A DNA stretch of 64,000 nt, taken from contig JAZNLB010000013.1 in assembly GCA_045578865.1 (NCBI GenBank), positions 1 to 64,000 of the forward strand, written 5' to 3'. Each line of letters starts with the position of its first letter. Position 1 is the first letter of the stretch. Positions 26,061 through 33,728 of this stretch are shown here, piece after piece. The translations under genes were made by a program, and so were the position numbers. The notes under the pieces were generated by a model. It did not search any database and was not told the origin of the DNA. It saw only the letters and a program-made list of their open reading frames with translations. The DNA comes from RGIG2041 sp045578865. GTDB taxonomy: Bacteria > Bacillota > Clostridia > UBA1381 > UMGS1253.

Positions 26061-26078
26061 TGGTGTTTGTAGTATAAT
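26050..26078 (+). promoter_or_regulatory. Promoter of galE
   Basis: TTGTCA and TATAAT boxes with 17-bp spacing; the -35 box overlaps the last codons of the phosphatase gene. Confidence 0.75.
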
Positions 26079-26111
26079 CATATACTGTAAGTAAAAGAAA
26101 GGATGATATAG

Positions 26112-27125
26112 ATGACAGTATTGGTAACAGGTGGTACAGGGTATATCGGTTCGCACACTTGTGTGTTGCTTTTAGAGGCAGGACACGATGTGGTTGTAAT
26201 TGACAATCTGTCCAACAGCAGTGAAAAGTCTTTGGTGCGTGTAGAAGAAATTACGGGCAAAAAGGCAATTTTTTACAAATGCGACATTCTGGATACGGAA
26301 GGGATGCGAAAGGTGTTTGCTGCACACAAAATTGATGCGGTAATTCATTTTGCGGGGCTTAAAGCTGTTGGCGAATCCGTTGCAATTCCGCTCAAGTACT
26401 ATGACAATAATATCACCGGCACGCTTCGCCTTCTGGAAGTGATGAGCGAGTTTGATGTAAAGAAGATGGTGTTTAGTTCTTCGGCGACGGTGTACGGTGT
26501 AACCGACAAGATGCCGCTGACAGAAGATTTGCCGACATCTGCAAACAGCCCGTACGGACAGACAAAACTGATGATAGAGCAGATTTTGACCGACCTTTGC
26601 GTATCGGATGAAAGTTGGAAGATTACGCTTTTGCGTTATTTCAATCCGGTCGGTGCACATGAGAGCGGTAAAATCGGCGAAAATCCGCGCGGTATTCCGA
26701 ATAACCTCATGCCGTATATCACTCAGGTGGCTTCGGGTAAACTCGAGCAACTTTCCATTTTCGGTGACGATTATCCGACCAAGGACGGCACGGGTGTGCG
26801 TGATTATATCCATGTTGTGGATTTGGCGGACGGTCATATAAAGGCACTCGATAAACTTGACAGTCAAAAGGGCGTGGAAATTTATAATCTCGGTACGGGT
26901 GTGGGTTACAGCGTTCTGGATTTGGTGCACGCATTTGAAGAGGCCAATGATTTGAAGATTAACTATAAAATTGCGCCGCGCAGACCGGGCGATGTTACGG
27001 TTTGCTATGCGGATGCGTCCAAAGCAAAGCGCGAACTCGGCTGGAGTGCAAATAAGACGGTTGTGGATATGTGTCGTGATTCGTGGAGATGGCAAAAAAA
27101 TAACCCGAACGGCTACGAAGAATAA
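26112..27125 (+). CDS. galE: UDP-glucose 4-epimerase
   Basis: Interconverts UDP-glucose and UDP-galactose with bound NAD. 337 residues, the family size. Rossmann motif GGTGYIGSH at the N-terminus, the Ser-Ser-Ala-Thr stretch FSSSATVYG, the catalytic YGQTK (Tyr-x3-Lys), and the typical RYFNPVGAH and TRDYIHV-like GVRDYIHVVDLA segments. Monocistronic; no galK or galT here, so a role in making UDP-galactose for surface glycans is at least as likely as galactose use. Confidence 0.96.
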   Translation: MTVLVTGGTGYIGSHTCVLLLEAGHDVVVIDNLSNSSEKSLVRVEEITGKKAIFYKCDILDTEGMRKVFAAHKIDAVIHFAGLKAVGESVAIPLKYYDNNITGTLRLLEVMSEFDVKKMVFSSSATVYGVTDKMPLTEDLPTSANSPYGQTKLMIEQILTDLCVSDESWKITLLRYFNPVGAHESGKIGENPRGIPNNLMPYITQVASGKLEQLSIFGDDYPTKDGTGVRDYIHVVDLADGHIKALDKLDSQKGVEIYNLGTGVGYSVLDLVHAFEEANDLKINYKIAPRRPGDVTVCYADASKAKRELGWSANKTVVDMCRDSWRWQKNNPNGYEE

Positions 27126-27150
27126 GGGGTTTGACTCCTCTCAGCTTAGG
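27123..27150 (-). repeat. Dispersed short hairpin repeat, copy B (inverted)
   Basis: On the minus strand it reads TAAGCTGAGAGGAGTCAAAC then CCCTTA, close to copies A (9366-9395) and C (29509-29538). It begins at the galE stop codon. Confidence 0.55.
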
Positions 27151-27196
27151 CTTATGAAAGGCGTGCTAAATCATTAAAAAATAAGGAGAATGTGTT

Positions 27197-27688
27197 TTGA
27201 ACGCAATGCTTGCTTTTTTTACACAGACTTTTATAGGAAAAATATTAACTACACTGATTGTATCCATGGTGCCGGTAGTTGAATTGCGCGGTGCGATTCC
27301 GATTGGAGTAGGGCTTGGCTTGCCGTATGGGCTTGCTGTGCTTGTATCTGTGATCGGCAACATTATTCCGGTGCCGTTTATCATCATTTTTATTAAAAAG
27401 ATTTTTGTCTGGATGCGAAAGGTGTTGCCGAAGCTGGATGGTATGGTCTCTGCATTGGAGACGCGCGCTGAAAAACATCGTGGCACCGTAGAAAAATATG
27501 CATTCTGGGGGTTGTTTGTTTTGGTGGCAATTCCGCTTCCGGGTACGGGCGCGTGGACAGGTGCACTTGTGGCGGCGATGATGGATATGCCGCTGAAAAA
27601 AGGCTTTCCGTCCGTGGTGCTCGGCGTTTTCGGCGCAGCGGTGATTGTAACGGCAGTTACATTTTTTGGATTTTCAGTTTTGGGTTAG
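27197..27688 (+). CDS. COG2426-type small membrane protein (annotated as small multi-drug export protein)
   Basis: 163-residue membrane protein with four hydrophobic segments. PVVELRGAIPIGVGLG near the start and AIPLPGTGAWTGALVA in the second half are the paired motifs of this family, related to the SNARE-associated/DedA-like fold. The family name suggests export, but no activity is well established. The TTG start at 27197 is supported by AAGGAG 8 bp upstream; the next ATG would be 17 bp away from that site. Confidence 0.85.
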   Translation: MNAMLAFFTQTFIGKILTTLIVSMVPVVELRGAIPIGVGLGLPYGLAVLVSVIGNIIPVPFIIIFIKKIFVWMRKVLPKLDGMVSALETRAEKHRGTVEKYAFWGLFVLVAIPLPGTGAWTGALVAAMMDMPLKKGFPSVVLGVFGAAVIVTAVTFFGFSVLG

Positions 27689-27698
27689 AGGTGTACGA

Positions 27699-27730
27699 AT
27701 ATGACCAACGCCAAACAGCGTTGGTCATAT
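27699..27730 (+). terminator. Stem-loop after the COG2426 gene
   Basis: 13-bp perfect stem (27699-27711 with 27718-27730) closing a 6-nt loop; only a weak T-rich stretch follows, so termination may be partial. Confidence 0.6.
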
Positions 27731-27822
27731 GAATTTGTATAGAGAGATGGAAAGCAGGTTTATTTGTCGCACATTTGCTGCGTGATGAAAATACATGAGA
27801 AGGCAGCTTAGACAAGAAAACA

Positions 27823-27851
27823 TTGACAGAACTGCATATTTTTTGTATAAT
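27823..27851 (+). promoter_or_regulatory. Consensus promoter of the NhaC-type antiporter gene
   Basis: Perfect TTGACA and TATAAT boxes with 17-bp spacing, the strongest promoter in the window together with that of gltX. The leader is about 57 nt. Confidence 0.85.
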
Positions 27852-27914
27852 AATGAGGAATTATGTGCAAATATACATTTTGTACAAAACAAAAGAATAA
27901 AGGGGTTTTTAGGT

Positions 27915-29510
27915 ATGAAGAAAAAGACAATCGTCGGTATTGTTTTGGCAGTGCTGGCAGTTGCAATCGTTGCGGCGTTGTCCGTAATGGTAAATAACGG
28001 TGCCGCAGAAGGCAGCCGTTATGCGGCAACATTTATGGCGCTTTTGCCGCCGGTAATCGCAATCGGTCTTGCGCTGATTACGAAAGAGGTATATTCCTCT
28101 CTGTTTGTAGGTATTGTATTTGGTGCATTATTTGCAGCAAACTACAAACCGCTCGGTGCAATGGACTATCTTCTCAATGACGGTGTCGTTGGTGCGGTAT
28201 CCGGTCTTGCAGGTATTTTCGTATTCCTCGTAGTGCTCGGCATCATCGTTGCGCTTGTAAATAAAGCAGGCGGCAGCGCAGCATTCGGCGCATGGGCAAA
28301 AAAGAACATCAAGAGCCGTACGGGTGCGATGTTGGCTACTTTTGTGCTCGGCGTACTTATCTTTATTGATGACTATTTTAACTGCCTCACCGTTGGTTCG
28401 GTTATGCGTCCGGTAGCGGATTCTCACAAGATTTCCAGAGCAAAACTTTCCTACATCATTGATGCAACGGCTGCACCGATTTGTATGATTGCGCCGATTT
28501 CCTCCTGGGCGGCTGCAGTGGCAGGTTATGCACCGGAAGGGCAGGGCCTTTCGTTGTTTATTCAGGCAATTCCGTACAATTTCTATTCGCTTTTGACACT
28601 CGTGTTCGTTGTGGCTATTGCGTTGATGAAGTTTGACTTCGGTCCGATGAAACTGCATGAAAAGAACGCACTTGAACTCGGCGATTTGTATACTTGCGGC
28701 GACAGAGCGGAAAGCGAAAAGGTTGAGCCGAATGCGAAGGGTAAAGTTATTGATTTGCTTTTCCCGATTATCGTGTTGATTGCGGTTTGCGTATTTGCTC
28801 TTGTATATGTTGGCGGAATTTTGGATGGTGCATCTTTCATTGATGCCTTTGCAAATACCGATGCAACCGTTGGTCTGCCGTGGGGCGGTATTATTGCACT
28901 TCTAATTACAATCATCTACCTCGTTGCAAGGCGTATTGTAACACTGAAAGAAGCAATGGATTGTATTCCGAAGGGCTTTATCGCAATGGTACCGGCAATT
29001 ATCATTTTGACATTTGCTACGGCGCTTAAGAATATGACAGGTCTTTTAGGTGCAGATGCCTATGTTGCAGGTTTGATGGAAGGCGCGGCTGAAGGCCTTG
29101 CAAACTTCCTACCGGCAATCATCTTCCTGGTAGCGTGCTTTTTGGCATTCTCCACGGGTACATCCTGGGGTACTTTCGGTATCCTTATCCCGATTGTTGT
29201 TGCTATTTTCCCAGCAGGCAGTGAAATGCTCATTATCGGCATGTCCGCTTGTCTTGCAGGTGCGGTTTGCGGTGACCACTGCTCGCCGATTTCCGATACT
29301 ACGATTATGTCCTCGGCAGGCGCAGAGTGCAACCACTTAAACCATGTATCCACACAGATGCCGTACGCAATCTTTGTTGCTGCGATTTCTTTTGTAGGCT
29401 ACATTATCGCCGGCTTCGTTCAGAACTGGATGATTGTACTGCCGATTATGGTTGTAGTAATGATTGTTGCGTTGTTTGTTACAAAGGCAATTACAAAGAA
29501 GGCTGCATAA
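27915..29510 (+). CDS. Na+/H+ antiporter, NhaC family
   Basis: 531-residue membrane protein with about twelve hydrophobic spans. Family motifs include FIDDYFNCLTVGSVMRP, a cluster of charged residues in a membrane-buried region, STGTSWGTFGILIPI, and GDHCSPISDTTIMSSAGA. NhaC-type proteins exchange sodium (sometimes with organic anions such as malate/lactate) for protons. The start at 27915 is chosen because the upstream in-frame extension to 27795 crosses the promoter; AAAGGGG lies about 10 bp before the ATG. Monocistronic with a consensus promoter, so probably well expressed. Confidence 0.93.
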   Translation: MKKKTIVGIVLAVLAVAIVAALSVMVNNGAAEGSRYAATFMALLPPVIAIGLALITKEVYSSLFVGIVFGALFAANYKPLGAMDYLLNDGVVGAVSGLAGIFVFLVVLGIIVALVNKAGGSAAFGAWAKKNIKSRTGAMLATFVLGVLIFIDDYFNCLTVGSVMRPVADSHKISRAKLSYIIDATAAPICMIAPISSWAAAVAGYAPEGQGLSLFIQAIPYNFYSLLTLVFVVAIALMKFDFGPMKLHEKNALELGDLYTCGDRAESEKVEPNAKGKVIDLLFPIIVLIAVCVFALVYVGGILDGASFIDAFANTDATVGLPWGGIIALLITIIYLVARRIVTLKEAMDCIPKGFIAMVPAIIILTFATALKNMTGLLGADAYVAGLMEGAAEGLANFLPAIIFLVACFLAFSTGTSWGTFGILIPIVVAIFPAGSEMLIIGMSACLAGAVCGDHCSPISDTTIMSSAGAECNHLNHVSTQMPYAIFVAAISFVGYIIAGFVQNWMIVLPIMVVVMIVALFVTKAITKKAA

Positions 29511-29538
29511 GCCGAGGGGAGTTGAACCCCTCAGGGTT
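29509..29538 (+). repeat. Dispersed short hairpin repeat, copy C
   Basis: Core AAGCCGAGGGGAGTTGAACC then CCTCAGG, starting inside the stop codon of the antiporter gene. AGGGG and CCCCT can pair. The second part of the longer repeat seems to resume at 29646. Confidence 0.6.
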
Positions 29539-29645
29539 TAAAAAGGCAAATTCAGCGAAATACTGCGGAAAAATTTATATACATACGAGGGGTATGCACA
29601 AAAATTTTATCCTTGTCTTTCATCCGAATTTTCTATTTTTAAACT
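29535..29645. mobile_element. Candidate MITE-like element (non-coding, inverted ends)
   Basis: The left end GGGTTTAAAAA (29535-29545) and right end TTTTTAAACTC (29635-29645) match as inverted repeats at 10 of 11 positions, flanked on both sides by CAG. A second, inner inverted pair (CATAC with GTATG, and AAAATTT tracts) lets most of the segment fold back. It has no coding capacity and seems to split a repeat that is continuous in copy A. Confidence 0.35.
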
Positions 29646-29920
29646 CGCAGACCCTATACGCAGAGAAATGATTGTCCTTTGGCTGCGTAAGGGCGAAGCA
29701 AGGCTGGCGCCTTGCGCGTCTTCCGTACCCCAAACCTATCGCAAACTCATCCCTTGCAGGTCGCAGAATTCAAACGGTGCGGAAATGGGATGATTTCAAG
29801 GTAAAAACACAGGAAATACGATTGTATTTCCGAGTATTTTAACGAAGAAAGCGCACATTTGCGTTCGTTTGAATCGAGTTCGTATGTGTGCGTTGTGGTT
29901 AAGTTTAAAGAAAAACAGAT

Positions 29921-29959
29921 AAAAAGGGGAAGTAAAACTCAGTTTTACTTCCCCTTTTG
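29921..29959 (-). terminator. Terminator of gltX
   Basis: Perfect 18-bp stem (AAAAGGGGAAGTAAAACT and complement) with A/T-rich ends, 5 bp after the gltX stop codon. Confidence 0.9.
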
Positions 29960-29963
29960 GTGT

Positions 29964-31412
29964 TTATGAAAGTTTTTCAATACCCTTTTTGATACGCGCA
30001 ATCGTTTCTTCCTTGCCGAGAAGCTCAGCAATTTCCACACCGCCGCCCGGTGTAAATTTCTTGCCGGATACCGCCACGCGAAGCGGGAACAAAATCACGC
30101 CGTTCTTTACGCCTAAGGTTTCGATGAGCGCAAAGAGTGCATCGTGGATGGTATCGTGTGTCCACTCGGTCAAACCTTCTAAAACCGGCAGCGTCTTTTC
30201 GAGTGCATCTTTGGAAACTTCTTCGTTGGTTTTCATCTTTTTGTTGACATACAGTTCTGTATCGTAATCGCACAGCTCGTCAATAAAGTCGATGTTTTCC
30301 GGAATATCGGAGAATTTTTCCGTGCGGTCGTGGAGCAGCGCAGACAAAAGTGCGTAGTCCACATCGCGCTTGATTTGCTTGTAGTACCCCATTGCCTTTT
30401 CGGTAAACTCTTCCATGGTGAGTTTGCGTATGTATTCTGCGTTCATCCAGTTGAGTTTGTTGACATCGAAAATCGCCGGAGATTTGCTGATGCCGGAAAC
30501 ATCGAAGGCTTTTACAAGTTCATCGAGCGTAAAGATTTCCTGCTCTGTACCCGGGCTCCAGCCAAGCAGTGCAATGTAGTTGATGATGGCATCTTTTAAA
30601 TAACCCTTATTGATAAAGTCTTCATAGGAAGCATCGCCCTCACGCTTGGAGAGTTTCTTTTGGGCATCCTTCATCACCGGAGAACAGTGGATGTATTTGG
30701 GGATTTCCCAGCCAAATGCTTCGTATAGAAGATTATACTTCGGTGTGGAGGAAAGATACTCGCTGCCGCGGATAACATGCGTAATGCCCATCAGATGGTC
30801 GTCTACCACATTCGCAAAATTGTAGGTCGGCAGACCGTCCGCCTTTAAAAGAATGTTGTCGTCGAGCGTAGAATTTTCTACGGTAATATCGCCGAATACT
30901 TCATCGTGGAAAGAAGTTGTGCCTTCCTGCGGAATTTTCTGGCGGATAACATACGGCACGCCGCTTGCCAGTTTTTCGGCAATTTCTTCCTTGGACAGTT
31001 TAGAGCAGTGGCCGTCATACTTCGGCGGTACTTTCGATGCTGTCTGAATGGCGCGCAGTTCCTCTAAGCGGTCTTTGTCGCAGAAGCAGTAGTATGCTGC
31101 GCCTTTCTCTACGAGTTCTTCGGCATATTTTTTATACATACCGCGTCGCTCACTCTGGATGTACGGGCCGCAGCCGCCGTCTTTATCCGGACCTTCGTCA
31201 TGTACAAGACCGGTGTCGGCGAGCGTTTTGTAAATCAAATCCACCGCACCTTCCACATAACGCTCCTGGTCGGTGTCCTCAATTCTTAAAATAAATGTTC
31301 CCTCATCGCTCGAGCGCGCCAGAAGCCATGCATACAATGCGGTTCTTAAATTGCCGATGTGCATATAGCCTGTCGGGCTTGGCGCAAAGCGGGTTCTTAC
31401 TTTGTTTGCCAT
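29964..31412 (-). CDS. gltX: Glutamyl-tRNA synthetase
   Basis: Charges tRNA-Glu. 482 residues, class I fold: the HIGH-type motif in APSPTGYMHIGNLRTA at residues 10-25 and the KMSKS-type motif KKLSKREG about residue 245. Whether it also charges tRNA-Gln (with GatCAB) cannot be read from the sequence. The start at 31412 follows GAGG by about 10 bp; an in-frame GTG five codons upstream overlaps that site. Own consensus promoter at 31452-31480. Confidence 0.97.
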   Translation of the reverse strand: MANKVRTRFAPSPTGYMHIGNLRTALYAWLLARSSDEGTFILRIEDTDQERYVEGAVDLIYKTLADTGLVHDEGPDKDGGCGPYIQSERRGMYKKYAEELVEKGAAYYCFCDKDRLEELRAIQTASKVPPKYDGHCSKLSKEEIAEKLASGVPYVIRQKIPQEGTTSFHDEVFGDITVENSTLDDNILLKADGLPTYNFANVVDDHLMGITHVIRGSEYLSSTPKYNLLYEAFGWEIPKYIHCSPVMKDAQKKLSKREGDASYEDFINKGYLKDAIINYIALLGWSPGTEQEIFTLDELVKAFDVSGISKSPAIFDVNKLNWMNAEYIRKLTMEEFTEKAMGYYKQIKRDVDYALLSALLHDRTEKFSDIPENIDFIDELCDYDTELYVNKKMKTNEEVSKDALEKTLPVLEGLTEWTHDTIHDALFALIETLGVKNGVILFPLRVAVSGKKFTPGGGVEIAELLGKEETIARIKKGIEKLS

Positions 31413-31451
31413 AGTTTTCAGCCTCACTGTTTCATATTTTTCATCTTATAT

Positions 31452-31480
31452 ATTATAATTGTTGTAAAAAGTATTGTCAA
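31452..31480 (-). promoter_or_regulatory. Consensus promoter of gltX
   Basis: Minus-strand TTGACA and TATAAT boxes with 17-bp spacing. The -35 box overlaps the stop codon of the deoR-type gene. Confidence 0.85.
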
Positions 31481-32232
31481 TATAAACTTATACCTTTGCC
31501 TGCCAGTGCATCGGCAAGCTCAGGCGGCACAGGCGCATCGGTTACGATGCAGTCGGCCGCATCAATGCCGGAAACTTTGGAAAATGCACTGCGCTCCATT
31601 TTTGTGGAATCCGCCACGACGATACAGGTGTCCGACTGTTCAATCATAGCCTTATCGACCTGCGTTTCTTCAGCATAGAAGGTGGAAAGTCCGTTTTGTA
31701 TTTCAATACCGTCCACCGACAAAATCAGTTTGTCCGCATGATATTTTTTTAAAATCTCCGTAGCGTCTTCGCCGTGCGTGAACTGGTATTTTGAATTGAT
31801 GCTGCCGCCGATTAAGACGATATTGTAATTCGGGTTTGACGAGCCTTCCAATGCGATGGAGATGGAGTTGGTTACGATATTTAAATTGTAGTCCGGCGGG
31901 AGATTTCGAAAGACGAGAAGGGTGGTCGTGCCGGCGTTAAACATCACCGTGTCATTGGGTTTAATCAGACGCGCTGCTTTTTTTGCGATAGAGTCTTTCG
32001 AGGCGCGGTTGGTTTCCAAACGCTGATTTAAATTCATACTGTAATAAGGGCGGTAGGAAAAAACGGCGCCGCCGTGCACCTTGGTTAAAAGCCCTTTGCT
32101 TTCCATATCCGTTAAATAGTTTCGCACCGTTACTTCGGACACGCCGAGCGCCTTGGAAAGTGAACTTACGCGCACTGAACCGTGTTTTTTTAGCATTTCC
32201 AGTATTTTGGTTTTTCTTTTCTCGGTTTTCAA
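31477..32232 (-). CDS. DeoR/GlpR-family transcriptional regulator
   Basis: 251-residue repressor type protein. The N-terminal winged helix-turn-helix (about residues 6-57, VRVSSLSKALGVSEVTVRNY, then KGLLTKVHGGAVF) is the DeoR signature, followed by the DeoRC sensor domain, which binds phosphorylated sugars: SKDSIAKKAARLI, FNAGTTTLLVFRNLP, and ADSTKMERSAF. The TTG start at 32232 is set by AGGAGGG 7 bp upstream; an ATG inside this stretch is in another frame. It is transcribed away from the TIM-like/SIS/YjbQ operon and very likely controls it through sites in the shared 172-bp region. Confidence 0.93.
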   Translation of the reverse strand: MKTEKRKTKILEMLKKHGSVRVSSLSKALGVSEVTVRNYLTDMESKGLLTKVHGGAVFSYRPYYSMNLNQRLETNRASKDSIAKKAARLIKPNDTVMFNAGTTTLLVFRNLPPDYNLNIVTNSISIALEGSSNPNYNIVLIGGSINSKYQFTHGEDATEILKKYHADKLILSVDGIEIQNGLSTFYAEETQVDKAMIEQSDTCIVVADSTKMERSAFSKVSGIDAADCIVTDAPVPPELADALAGKGISLY

Positions 32233-32252
32233 AAAGCATCCCTCCTATGTGT

Positions 32253-32281
32253 ATTTTAAGAGGTTATTATTACTTTGTCAA
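32253..32281 (-). promoter_or_regulatory. Promoter of the deoR-type gene
   Basis: Minus-strand TTGACA and TAAAAT boxes with 17-bp spacing, 20 bp upstream of the start codon. Confidence 0.8.
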
Positions 32282-32284
32282 TGG

Positions 32285-32306
32285 AAAAACTTTCGAAAAA
32301 CTTTCG
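32285..32306. promoter_or_regulatory. Candidate operator: perfect 11-bp tandem repeat
   Basis: AAAAACTTTCG occurs twice without a gap, 4 bp upstream of the deoR -35 box and 37 bp upstream of the operon -35 box. Direct repeats containing TTTCG are typical of DeoR-family operators; binding is inferred. Confidence 0.6.
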
Positions 32307-32342
32307 ATTTTAATAAAAAAGAAAATAAATGATAAAAAAGAA

Positions 32343-32371
32343 TTGACAATAAGCTGCAATCTTGATACCAT
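32343..32371 (+). promoter_or_regulatory. Promoter of the TIM-like/SIS/YjbQ operon
   Basis: Consensus TTGACA and a weak TACCAT -10 box with 17-bp spacing; a weak -10 is common in regulated operons. Confidence 0.6.
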
Positions 32372-32404
32372 AAAGATGCAAAAAAGACAGAGGGAGGCAT
32401 GAAA

Positions 32405-33106
32405 ATGTTAAAGGGACACGGTATCAAACCGCCGTTTTTTGAAGTTGGCCCGAAAGCGATTATTTACGGCGAGGCCATGCTCAAACTGGCGAAGGTGATT
32501 GATAAAACCGCTATGAAATACGATGTGGATGTTATTGTAACACCGCAGTATACGGATATTTCGCTCTTAGCAAACAACACGGAGAGAATTTTTGTATTTG
32601 CTCAGCACATGGATGCGTTGAAGCCGGGCAGAGGTCTGGGCAGCGTATTGCCGGAGGCAGTAGCGGCAGCCGGCGCAAAGGGTGTAATGCTTAACCATGC
32701 AGAAAAACCGCTTACGCTGGATGTGATTGAACAAACCATCCGTCGTGCAGAAGAGGTTGGTTTGGCAACGATTGTTTGCGCTGACACCATCGAAGATGTA
32801 ATGACGATTGCAAAGATGGCGCCGGATATGATTGTGGCAGAGCCGACAGAACTTATCGGTACGGGCACAACGAGCGACTCGAATTATGTTGTGGAAACCA
32901 TCCGCGCCGTAAAGGAAATCAACGAAGATATTATGGTGCTGCAAGGCGCAGGTATCTCCAACGGTCAGGATGTGTACAATACCATCAAACTCGGTGCACA
33001 GGCAACGGGTTCGACGAGCGGTATTTTAAAGGCGGACGACCCGTATGCGATGGTGGAGGAAATGCTTTATAACCTCAGAAAGGCATGGGATGAATTGCAT
33101 GTGTGA
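32405..33106 (+). CDS. Archaeal-type triosephosphate isomerase-like protein
   Basis: 233-residue TIM barrel resembling the short archaeal triosephosphate isomerases: FAQHMDALKPGRGLG, VLPEAVAAAGAKGVMLNHAE, AEPTELIGTG. The catalytic His (His98 in MLNHAE) and Glu (Glu146 in AEPTEL) are kept and Lys17 lies where the first-strand lysine should be, but the usual NFK reads GPK, so the asparagine is lost. A canonical tpiA is present at 8600-9346, so this copy probably isomerises another sugar phosphate, for example a tetrulose phosphate; this is inference. The start at 32405 is preferred to 32399 because AGGGAGG sits 7 bp before it and 1 bp before the other. Confidence 0.85.
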   Translation: MLKGHGIKPPFFEVGPKAIIYGEAMLKLAKVIDKTAMKYDVDVIVTPQYTDISLLANNTERIFVFAQHMDALKPGRGLGSVLPEAVAAAGAKGVMLNHAEKPLTLDVIEQTIRRAEEVGLATIVCADTIEDVMTIAKMAPDMIVAEPTELIGTGTTSDSNYVVETIRAVKEINEDIMVLQGAGISNGQDVYNTIKLGAQATGSTSGILKADDPYAMVEEMLYNLRKAWDELHV

Positions 33107-33707
33107 ACCAATTAAAAAAAGTGCAATGGAGGCTGCGGTTGCGGCTTACGATATTGAAAAAGAGTGTATCGAGGGTTTGAAGGAACGCTTTGATGCAGAA
33201 GCGTTTTCCAAGGCGGTAAGCCTTTTGGCAAATGCCGAGCGCATCGGCGCATCCGGCTGCGGTCATTCGGGCATCATTTGTCAGCATTTTGCACATCTGA
33301 TGTGCTGCATCGAACGCCCGGCGAAATTCATTTCGCCTGCGGAGGCGGTGCACGGCGGTACGGGTTATCTGCAAAAGGGCGATGTCATGTTGTTTGCTTC
33401 GCGCGGCGGCAAGACGGCGGAGCTTCTGCCGATTATCGACATCTGCAAGCAGAAAGAGGTAAAAATCATTGCGGTGACAGAAAACTTTGAATCGCCGCTT
33501 GCCAAGAGTGCCGATGCCGTACTTTATCAGTATGTCAACCGCGAAACAGATAAATATAACGCACAGGGTACGACATCATCTACTGCACTTTGCATGATTT
33601 TCCATGCGTTGCAGGCGGCGCTCATTGAGCAGACGGACTACCAAAATGAACAATTTGCAAGAATTCATCCCGGCGGTGCTGTGGGTGAGAGATTAAATAA
33701 AAAATAA
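33090..33707 (+). CDS. SIS-domain protein, probable sugar phosphate isomerase
   Basis: 205 residues, one SIS (sugar isomerase) domain as in KdsD/GutQ or 6-phospho-3-hexuloisomerase, without CBS domains. Features: GASGCGHSGIICQHFAHLM, the Ser/Thr-rich phosphate loop FASRGGKTAEL, and a C-terminal HPGGAVGERL typical of KdsD-like proteins. It overlaps the TIM-like gene by 17 bp; the ATG at 33090 is chosen for AGAAAGG 6 bp upstream, with ATG 33099 as the alternative. Translational coupling and function in the same pathway are inferred. Confidence 0.88.
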   Translation: MNCMCEPIKKSAMEAAVAAYDIEKECIEGLKERFDAEAFSKAVSLLANAERIGASGCGHSGIICQHFAHLMCCIERPAKFISPAEAVHGGTGYLQKGDVMLFASRGGKTAELLPIIDICKQKEVKIIAVTENFESPLAKSADAVLYQYVNRETDKYNAQGTTSSTALCMIFHALQAALIEQTDYQNEQFARIHPGGAVGERLNKK

Positions 33708-33728
33708 TTCAAACAGGAGGAAAAGAAA

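Larger units (their letters stand above)
29511..29963. other. 453-bp intergenic region rich in inverted repeats
   Basis: Contains repeat copy C, a 111-bp segment with inverted ends (29535-29645), the continuation of the repeat (29646-29710), a hairpin GGAAATAC...GTATTTCC (about 29811-29832), a loose inverted pair CGCACAT...ATGTGTGCG further on, and the gltX terminator. No ORF with a ribosome binding site and no tRNA cloverleaf were found. Confidence 0.5.

Noticed and set aside
29511..29963. tRNA or known riboswitch in the long gap before gltX
   Set aside because: Several hairpins are present but no cloverleaf with a T-loop, and no riboswitch core that I recognise.
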